A stretch of 11,790 nt of DNA, taken from positions 1-11,790 of the forward strand of contig JAGLYR010000053.1 of assembly GCA_023132135.1 (NCBI GenBank). The letters run 5' to 3'. Positions 7,501-11,790 of this stretch are shown here, one piece after another (the first letter of the stretch is position 1; every line of letters starts with the position of its first letter). Below the pieces are notes generated by a model. It was not told the DNA's origin. It did no database searches and worked only from the letters and a program-made list of their open reading frames with translations. The position numbers were made by a program, and so were the translations under genes. The stretch is from Candidatus Eiseniibacteriota bacterium. Its GTDB lineage: Bacteria > Arandabacterota > Arandabacteria > JAGLYR01.

Positions 7501-8185
7501 TCTCGTAGATCGGTTCGAAGAAGGGGCTGTACGTCCGGGCCTTGAGCAGAGCCTCTGCCTCGTGGTCCGCACCCGTGAAGGTTACCTCGACCTCGATGTT
7601 ATCAAGAACCGTGAGGGTTCCCGCCACCGGATTGTAGGTGACCGGAGCCACTTCCAGCCGGCCGATCCGAACGGCCCGCAACTGGCCCGTGTCCACCGCC
7701 TGGGCGAGTTCCAGGCCATACTCCTGATCCGCGTGGTAGGTCGCCCAGTTGTAATGGAACGGCAGGACCTCCGGATCCTCATTCTTGGCAACGCTGGGCT
7801 GGGCAGGCATCAGTGGATGCATCACGCCCGCTTCGGCCAGGCTGATTTCGTGAGTCTCGAAGCTCACGACATCCACGGAGACTTCGGCCCCGAATGGAAT
7901 CTCAAAGAGACGATTGACCATGGGGAGGCAGGGTTCGCCGATTTCCCTGGACGAGTAGAACCCCGGCAGCATGAGCCGGGAGAAGGTTCCCTCCTTGGTT
8001 ACCACGTCCATGGTGACGAGCTCGCCGACCGTAATCCGGAAGGACATTCTATCGTCCGTCCGGTCGAGCAGCCTGATTCCAGACTCAAGATCGGAGACCG
8101 GGATCCGGTCCACTTCACCCCAAGCCGTTCCAGCCAGGACCAGAAGGAACACCGGAATTACGAGAAACCTCGAGCGACTCCGCAT
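4562..8185 (-). CDS. Secreted gingipain-like C25 cysteine endopeptidase with multidomain C-terminus
   Basis: A 1207-residue surface peptidase. The start at 8185 is chosen because it opens with the signal peptide MRSRSRFLVIPVFLLVLAG and has AGGAGAAAGGA upstream; the open frame to 8281 adds 32 unlikely residues. Order of parts: a C25-type propeptide-like region (about 30-245, with the RIGRLEVAPVTYNPV and VLDNIEVEVTF strands); the caspase-like C25 catalytic domain (about 248-603), with FVLFVGDVSEIP at 314-325, YGRFSARTTAE, catalytic His450 in NYTAHGN and Cys483 in GNCCSTSSF, then CFAEQW. The His-Cys gap of 33 residues equals that of gingipain RgpB (His211, Cys244). Next come an Ig-like module (about 608-690), two related CARDB-like modules (about 690-800 and 808-915, each with a DG/GE-T acid motif), a jelly-roll-like module (about 920-1096), and a FlgD-like sorting tail (1122-1207) from RPNPFNP to KKMILLK. 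It is expected to be exported across the outer membrane and anchored or released, where it cleaves proteins. Its preference at P1 cannot be read from the sequence. Confidence 0.88.
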   Translation of the reverse strand: MRSRSRFLVIPVFLLVLAGTAWGEVDRIPVSDLESGIRLLDRTDDRMSFRITVGELVTMDVVTKEGTFSRLMLPGFYSSREIGEPCLPMVNRLFEIPFGAEVSVDVVSFETHEISLAEAGVMHPLMPAQPSVAKNEDPEVLPFHYNWATYHADQEYGLELAQAVDTGQLRAVRIGRLEVAPVTYNPVAGTLTVLDNIEVEVTFTGADHEAEALLKARTYSPFFEPIYEKIEGYRGLHDNYPDLWDGAVTYVMVSDPMFEAQLQPFINWKIEQGFDVIEAYTDNPQVGTTTTSIRTYLHDLYNNPPPGSAPPTFVLFVGDVSEIPAFNLAGYSDLHYCDTTGDDVPEMYYGRFSARTTAELQPQIDKTIEYEMYQMPDPDFLGEVVMIAGMDSSHGSTHANGQINYGTIHYFNLAHGITSHTYLYPGSGSSDAQIVQDVSNGCAVVNYTAHGNATSWGDPTFTMTDVANLQNAHESCQAIGNCCSTSSFEVGTCFAEQWLRVENGGIGYIGGSDGTYWDEDYHWGVGYGPVIGSGATYEQTELGMYDGWFHDHGEAIGLWYYCQDAEIFCGNLAVQESGSGLTDYYWEIYNLMGDPSLSVYLGVPDANNVSLPMNILPTDTEVIVSAAPESYVGLSKDGVLLGSGLIGSSGTAAIPISGQGYEGDVRVTVTCQNRIPYRLDVPVMSLDGPYLVFDHNDIVDTAGDNDGVVDVGETIEIVTYLENLGNDPSTNTVGVLSANRSVVITDDTETWGTIASEEIKPCDDSFDLVVVPGTPDQTLCEFTLNLTCVETTFVREFSFICEAPIVGFVEMFVDDSVGGDGDGTAEPGETVDLSFRLNNSGHEDARSVEGVLWSSSTLMVINDNFGSIATVPVGTETDLGGFNVTIDPTCPDMTTINLHLNITGEFGYAVALAMPLPISPFFDEFEQFLGWTVTGTASTGAWEQADPEGTTYNGQDCQTEDDHSPTPGRRCMVTGPMAGDGAGTYDVDNGNTILTSPLFDLGEEISATVEYWRWYTNDLGGAPGEDWWTVQVTNDDGASWVDLERTQGSANYWQKMSFLIEDYVELSTQVRIRFIAEDVGAGSLVEAAVDDFLLFGVKEDVTEIAEDGPFAAAAVFGLAQNRPNPFNPQTEILYRLSSGSAVPTTLKIYDTTGRLVRTLVDEDLGTGEYRSFWDGTDDNGHPVSSGVFFYRLVSGAEGQTKKMILLK

Positions 8186-8270
8186 GACACATCCTTTCTC
8201 CTGCGGCATGTACCCCGCCCCGCGAGGTCCACACCGACCCCAACTCAATATCCGGAAGCTCACCTGCCCT

Positions 8271-8321
8271 CCCGGGCACAAACCGACAAGCCTGAGACGC
8301 CTCCCCCGGTTTGAGCCCGGG
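8271..8321 (-). promoter_or_regulatory. Structured 5' leader of the C25 peptidase mRNA
   Basis: CCCGGGCACAAACC (8271-8284) and GGTTTGAGCCCGGG (8308-8321) are inverted copies with one mismatch. With the pair 8285/8307 they form a 15-bp imperfect stem around a 21-base loop. The arm at 8308-8321 can instead fold locally, as CCCCGG (8304-8309) with CCGGGG (8317-8322); the two folds exclude each other. The element sits in the predicted 175-base leader, about 90 bases upstream of the start codon. It matches no riboswitch class that I recognise. Regulation by alternative pairing is inference. Confidence 0.45.
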
Positions 8322-8367
8322 GTGACTGCTCAACTTGTGCAACAAAATCCCTTTACGTACATCATTC

Positions 8368-8396
8368 ATTATACCAGATCTACGGGCGCGAGTAAA
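8368..8396 (-). promoter_or_regulatory. Promoter for the C25 peptidase gene
   Basis: On the minus strand a perfect -10 TATAAT (plus coordinates 8368-8373) lies 17 bp from a four-of-six -35 TTTACT (8391-8396). Transcription would start near 8361 and give an unusually long leader of about 175 bases, compared with about 20-30 for the other promoters proposed here. The surrounding stretch is noticeably AT-richer than the genes on either side. Confidence 0.55.
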
Positions 8397-8460
8397 GCCA
8401 AGATATCGCGGGCATTTTCGACTTGCACAGCCCCTGTATCCTCCGGTATCCTAGTAGGGT

Positions 8461-8466
8461 TATAAT
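8461..8466 (+). promoter_or_regulatory. Candidate -10 element for the barrel-protein gene
   Basis: A perfect TATAAT lies 38 bases before the proposed TTG start, which would give a leader of about 30 bases. No good -35 hexamer is found 16-18 bp upstream and no extended -10 TG is present. It may therefore depend on an activator or be a chance match. Confidence 0.35.
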
Positions 8467-8503
8467 CCGGGCGATTGATGGAGAACGCCGGCTTGGAGGG
8501 AAC

Positions 8504-10042
8504 TTGAGCAAACTGATGAGAAGAGTCCGATGGAGCATCGTCCCCTCCCTTTTCCTGATGCTGTTGGCCCTCCCGTGTGCGGCGGACATCCTCACGCCCG
8601 TCGGGGACCTTGATGCGGCGTGGATCCTGAGCGGCGGAGATACGAAGGAGTACTTCCTTGTCAGCGGCGATCAACCGGCCGAGCTGGATCTGGAAGGCCC
8701 CGGCACACTGCGGATCTTCTTCAGAGCTCACTACCCCGGGAAGACAAAGGACCTGACAACCATCACGGCCCGGATTGCGGGCGTGAAGAAGATCAAGAAC
8801 CTCACGGTCCAGGCACAGGTCAAGAGATCTTCGTCGGCCCAGTATGACGACGACCGAGCGGGGCGACCCTCCGGGGGTGGCAAGGTGGAGTGGGTCATTC
8901 CCAAGGGAACTCACCTGGCCCGCATTACAGCTAACGCCTCGACCGGCGAACCGGTCTACGCGGTTTTCTACCACTCCACCCCTAAGAAAACGTCTTCCGG
9001 CGGACACCGGTTGGGGCCCTTCACCTGGAAAGGGAAAGCATACCTGGGATTCGTCTATGACGACAATCCCATCCATTACTCCGAAGACGACCTCCTGCAA
9101 TTCCGGCGGAGCGGGAATCCCGACAAGTTCGAAATCGTGACCTATGATGACCTGATTCTCAACCCCAAGATCACGCTCTACCTCTACTACCCGACTCCCT
9201 GGTTTGCGAGGGAGACGGAGTTCCGTTTCCGGTTCAACGGATGGAGGTATACCAGCAATCACGTCAAACACAACGAGTCCCTGTTCTTCCAGCTCCGGCA
9301 ACGGGTTCGCAAGTCCGACTACTTCGAGGTGTTCTTCCAGTACAACCCGGAACAGTACATTCGGAGCTTCCGGGCGCGGGACCCCTACGTGTCCAGGTGG
9401 TCGGCGAACTACGAGTACACCCACTTCCTCTACACGCGGAATGAGATGGAGTTCGGCTATAAATGCCAGGTGAACAAGACACTCGCCCTCAAGCCCAGCC
9501 TCCGTCGCCAGTGGAAGTACTACAACAGCTCCTTCATGGACAACGACCTCTGGGTCTGGGCCTACCGGCTCGACTCGTTCATCCGGCTTTCCGCGAGATG
9601 GCGCTCCACCTTCCGGTATGAGCTGCAGATCGTGGACTCACGCGGGTACGATACCACCGAGGAGAGCAAGGAGAACTCCAACGACTCCAACTCAGATCAC
9701 CACGGCGACAAGTACCAGCTCGTTTTTCAGTACCGACCGCCCAGGAGCTTGGCCGGGAAGTGGTACGGTCCGAAGAAGATCGAATGGGACTTCGACCACT
9801 CGGTAAGCTGGTACTCATCGGACAAGCCCATCTGGGACGATCCCCTGCATGTGGGCCGGAAGGACACCCAGTGGGCCGGCCAGCTGAGGCTGTTCTTCCC
9901 CTTTGTCGGCCGCACAACTATGGAGATCGCCTACAAGTACTCGCAGAGGAAGGTCGAATCACCCTACGAGGGTGAGTTCATCGGCGATGAGAAGGACTAC
10001 GTCAGCAACCGTGTGTGGGTCGCGCTGGAGTCACCATTTTAG
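8504..10042 (+). CDS. Exported outer-membrane beta-barrel protein with N-terminal beta domain, function unknown
   Basis: A 512-residue protein if read from TTG at 8504, chosen because GGAGGG (8495-8500) is ideally placed before it. The ATG at 8516 is the alternative (508 residues) but lies 15 bases from that site. The signal peptide includes SIVPSLFLMLLALPCAA with cleavage near CAA/D. Residues about 29-175 look like a soluble beta-sandwich (AELDLEGPGTLRIFFRAHY, KVEWVIPKGTHLARITANAS). From about 193 onward there are many amphipathic, aromatic-rich strands (ITLYLYYPTPWF, TEFRFRFNGW, YFEVFFQYNP, EMEFGYKCQVN, STFRYELQIVDS, YQLVFQYRPP, TTMEIAYKYSQ). A hydrophilic Ser/Asp/Asn loop at about 386-402 and a final strand ending in Phe (VWVALESPF) fit an outer-membrane barrel of roughly 12-14 strands. 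I do not recognise the family. It is read divergently from the C25 peptidase, so a role in surface display or uptake is possible but unproven. Confidence 0.75.
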   Translation: MSKLMRRVRWSIVPSLFLMLLALPCAADILTPVGDLDAAWILSGGDTKEYFLVSGDQPAELDLEGPGTLRIFFRAHYPGKTKDLTTITARIAGVKKIKNLTVQAQVKRSSSAQYDDDRAGRPSGGGKVEWVIPKGTHLARITANASTGEPVYAVFYHSTPKKTSSGGHRLGPFTWKGKAYLGFVYDDNPIHYSEDDLLQFRRSGNPDKFEIVTYDDLILNPKITLYLYYPTPWFARETEFRFRFNGWRYTSNHVKHNESLFFQLRQRVRKSDYFEVFFQYNPEQYIRSFRARDPYVSRWSANYEYTHFLYTRNEMEFGYKCQVNKTLALKPSLRRQWKYYNSSFMDNDLWVWAYRLDSFIRLSARWRSTFRYELQIVDSRGYDTTEESKENSNDSNSDHHGDKYQLVFQYRPPRSLAGKWYGPKKIEWDFDHSVSWYSSDKPIWDDPLHVGRKDTQWAGQLRLFFPFVGRTTMEIAYKYSQRKVESPYEGEFIGDEKDYVSNRVWVALESPF

Positions 10043-10084
10043 AAAGGGCAAGGGGCGACCCGGTGGGTCGCCCCTTGCCCTTTC
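10042..10084. terminator. Bidirectional terminator: 20-bp perfect hairpin between convergent genes
   Basis: The arm at 10042-10061 (GAAAGGGCAAGG...) is exactly complementary to 10065-10084, with a three-base loop GGT. The outer AAA/TTT pairs supply a short U-run at the end of the stem on both strands. It starts at the last base of the barrel gene's stop codon and ends 23 bases before the stop of the convergent protease gene, so it probably ends both transcripts. Confidence 0.8.
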
Positions 10085-10107
10085 GTTCTCTCACCCCGTC
10101 GCAGTCG

Positions 10108-11790
10108 CTAACGATCCGCTGGATACTGCTCATGCTCCGGCCACGCCAGCGGGTCCTTCCGGATCTTCTCCTTGAGGACCTCGATCCCCTTCATGAGCTG
10201 GGCGTCGTAGCCCCGGGCCATCTCCTGGTGATCGAGATTGACCTCAATATCGGGCTCCACGCCCGTGTTTTCCACGATCCACTTGCCGCTGGGATCGTAG
10301 ATCCGGTAGTCGGGCGCGCTCATGCCTCCACCGTCAATCAGGCTGATCCACATGGAAACCCCCACCAGGCCGCCCCAGGTGCGCGTGCCGATGATCGGCC
10401 CCATCCCGTGCATCCGGAACTCCATGGGCAACATATCTCCACCGGAACCGGCCTGGCGATTCGCCAGACAAACCATGTGCGCCCGGGTGACCACCGCGGG
10501 CGTTGTCTGATCATGGGAGTACCGGCGGGTCCAGTACGTAAGAAGTCTCTTGTTCAACCGCTGGAGGAAGATGTCGGGATCGAGCCCTCCACCGTTGAAC
10601 CGGCCGTCGACGACGAGTCCTTTTTTCCTCGTCTGCGCGTAGAAGTACTTCGGGAACTGTACGGTTGACGCCAGGTACGTGTCGGGCAGATGTAGGTAGC
10701 CTATCTGGCCATCGGACTCCTCCTCACAGATTCTCCGATTGTGCTCCATCCATTCCACGTACCGGAGGGCTCCTTCACCCCGGACCGGCTCCACCGTGGA
10801 CTCGCGGGCCCCCTTCTCCTTCGGCACATCGTTCACCAGCAACGTCACCTGCTCGCCCGCCAGATCCTGGAAGTAGCTGTAGATGTTGCGGTCGGCCGTG
10901 ACTTCCTCCCCGTTCACCCGCAGAAGATAGTCGCCCTCCCTGACGTCGATTCCGGGGCCCAGGAGCGGCGGCTTGACTTCCCACGACCACTCGGCCGTCC
11001 GGCAGATTTTGCCGAAGCGGTAGCGGTTGGCCTTCTCATCCACCGACCAGTCCACTCCCAGCATCCCCACAGTCACCTGCTCCGCGTCCCGCTGGAAGTC
11101 GCCGCCAAAGATGTACGTGTGGGATGTATTGAGCTCCCCGATCAGCTCCCCGATGATGTAGCGGAGGTCCTGCCGGGACGAAGCATCGGGAAGCAGTTTC
11201 CCGTACCTCTCCTTCATGGCGGCCCAGTCCAACCCGTGATACTCGGGCTCATAGTAGAAATCGCGCTCCATCCGCCAGGCTTCGTTGAACATCTGCGTCC
11301 ACTCGGAGCGAGGGTCGAACCACATCTTGAGGCCCGCGAGGTCGAGGGACTCGCCGTCGGAATCCTCCGCACTCGCCTCGATGATGCCGACCGAGTTCTC
11401 CTGCCGGTAGACGATGTGCTCCCCGTCCGCCGACACGTCGTATTCATCGATATCCTCGATGACGGTTCTCTCCTCCCTGTCTTCGAAGTCGAAGGCATAG
11501 AGGGTCATGGCGCCCGGGTCCCGGTACTCGAAGAAGTTGAAATCTCCTTCCTCCTTGTTGCGATAGAAAAGAGCGGATTCGTTCACGGCCAGATTCCGGT
11601 AGTTTCCCTTCTCAAGTGGTAGTGCCTCGATCCGGTTGGTGATTCCATCGAAGTCGATGACGACCTTCACCTCTTCTTCCTCTTCCTCATCCTTCTCTTC
11701 CCCTTTGTCCTCGATTTCGTCCTCGTCGCTCCGGAAGGGAAGGAGCGGCTCCCCATCCTTCTTCAGGGTCAGGCAGTAGATACCCGCCAC
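10108..11790 (-). CDS. Tricorn-like S41 protease, C-terminal part (5' end beyond the window)
   Basis: The last 560 residues of a tricorn-type serine protease; the start lies beyond the right edge, so the first visible codon, GTG, is not a start claim. Visible residues 1-150 are the end of the beta-propeller region, with an acidic insert at about 21-40 followed by KVVIDFDGITNRIEALPL, a typical tricorn join. Residues about 160-230 form the helical C1 domain (FNEAWRMERDFYYEPEYHGLDW), about 235-320 a PDZ domain (GIDVREGDYLLRVNGEEV), and about 340-540 the C2 catalytic domain. The tetrad is visible: Ser223-His224 (NTSHTY), nucleophile Ser449 (QAGSGGD) and Glu507 (IVENTGVEPDIEV). Ser449 to Glu507 is 58 residues, the same as Ser965 to Glu1023 in Thermoplasma tricorn, and Ser223 to Ser449 is 226 against 220. 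Such enzymes degrade oligopeptides; bacterial FCB forms are often exported, but the signal here is out of view. It converges on the barrel gene. Confidence 0.88.
   Translation of the reverse strand: MAGIYCLTLKKDGEPLLPFRSDEDEIEDKGEEKDEEEEEEVKVVIDFDGITNRIEALPLEKGNYRNLAVNESALFYRNKEEGDFNFFEYRDPGAMTLYAFDFEDREERTVIEDIDEYDVSADGEHIVYRQENSVGIIEASAEDSDGESLDLAGLKMWFDPRSEWTQMFNEAWRMERDFYYEPEYHGLDWAAMKERYGKLLPDASSRQDLRYIIGELIGELNTSHTYIFGGDFQRDAEQVTVGMLGVDWSVDEKANRYRFGKICRTAEWSWEVKPPLLGPGIDVREGDYLLRVNGEEVTADRNIYSYFQDLAGEQVTLLVNDVPKEKGARESTVEPVRGEGALRYVEWMEHNRRICEEESDGQIGYLHLPDTYLASTVQFPKYFYAQTRKKGLVVDGRFNGGGLDPDIFLQRLNKRLLTYWTRRYSHDQTTPAVVTRAHMVCLANRQAGSGGDMLPMEFRMHGMGPIIGTRTWGGLVGVSMWISLIDGGGMSAPDYRIYDPSGKWIVENTGVEPDIEVNLDHQEMARGYDAQLMKGIEVLKEKIRKDPLAWPEHEQYPADR

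Larger units (their letters stand above)
8186..8503. other. Divergent control region between C25 peptidase and barrel-protein genes
   Basis: This 318-bp stretch has no convincing gene. Going left to right it holds the ribosome site of the C25 gene, an inverted repeat in that gene's leader (8271-8321), a minus-strand promoter (8368-8396), a plus-strand -10 element (8461-8466) and the GGAGGG ribosome site of the plus-strand gene (8495-8500). The two putative promoters face away from each other across roughly 65 bp, so a regulator bound between them could affect both genes. Confidence 0.6.

Noticed and set aside
8186-8281. Upstream start for the C25 peptidase at 8281
   Set aside because: The extra 32 residues precede a clear signal peptide and are crossed by the leader hairpin; the start at 8185 has the better ribosome site.
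6101-8314. Long open frame on the plus strand opposite the C25 peptidase, and similar ones at 119-1510 and 2771-4360
   Set aside because: All are antisense to well-supported genes, have no recognisable domains, and are the expected result of GC-rich codon use.
8186-8361. Known riboswitch (for example c-di-GMP type) in the C25 leader
   Set aside because: The conserved core sequences of the classes I could compare by eye are absent; only the inverted repeat is supported.
8369-9424. Minus-strand open frame opposite the barrel protein
   Set aside because: Composition is Val/Arg/Gly-rich without domain pattern. The plus-strand frame has a signal peptide, ribosome site and barrel strands.

Overview
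The window looks like a chromosomal piece of a GC-rich, Gram-negative, probably uncultured bacterium of the FCB superphylum (Candidatus Eisenbacteria, Latescibacterota or KSB1-like; the phylum cannot be fixed from this sequence alone). The evidence is the protein style: export signals on all five complete large products, a FlgD-like/type IX-like C-terminal tail of the NPFNP...GRLVRTL...WDGTDD...SGVFFYRL...KKM kind, a second tail ending GKFMVIR, and an outer-membrane protein ending in Phe. I see no tRNA, rRNA, CRISPR array, transposase or phage gene.

Layout from left to right: (1) a short heptamer-based repeat patch (18-97) that contains the stop codon of the first gene; (2) a minus-strand secreted papain-family (C1) peptidase, 89-1378; (3) two short plus-strand genes, a 59-residue excisionase/BldC-type helix-turn-helix protein (1579-1758) and a secreted Cys-rich protein (1862-2353) with its own near-consensus promoter; (4) a minus-strand secreted surface protein with a fibronectin-like region and sorting-like tail (2447-4342); (5) a perfect 11-bp hairpin (4487-4514), then a very large minus-strand gingipain-like C25 peptidase (4562-8185); (6) a 318-bp divergent control region with a minus-strand promoter and a structured leader for the peptidase, and a -10 element for the plus-strand gene; (7) a plus-strand two-part outer-membrane beta-barrel protein of unknown role (8504-10042); (8) a 20-bp perfect hairpin between convergent genes; (9) the C-terminal 560 residues of a tricorn-like S41 protease running off the right edge (10108-11790).

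Taken together, the window carries three unrelated exported proteolytic enzymes (C1, C25, tricorn/S41) plus surface-attached and barrel proteins. A plausible reading is a peptide-scavenging, cell-surface lifestyle: a surface endopeptidase makes peptides and tricorn-like and C1 enzymes degrade them further. Joint function is inference, because the genes alternate in strand and do not form one operon. Most of the window is ordinary for this type of genome. The parts most worth a second look are the Asn-to-Asp change in the C1 active site, the alternative pairing in the C25 leader, the intergenic repeat families, and the uncharacterised Cys-rich and barrel proteins.
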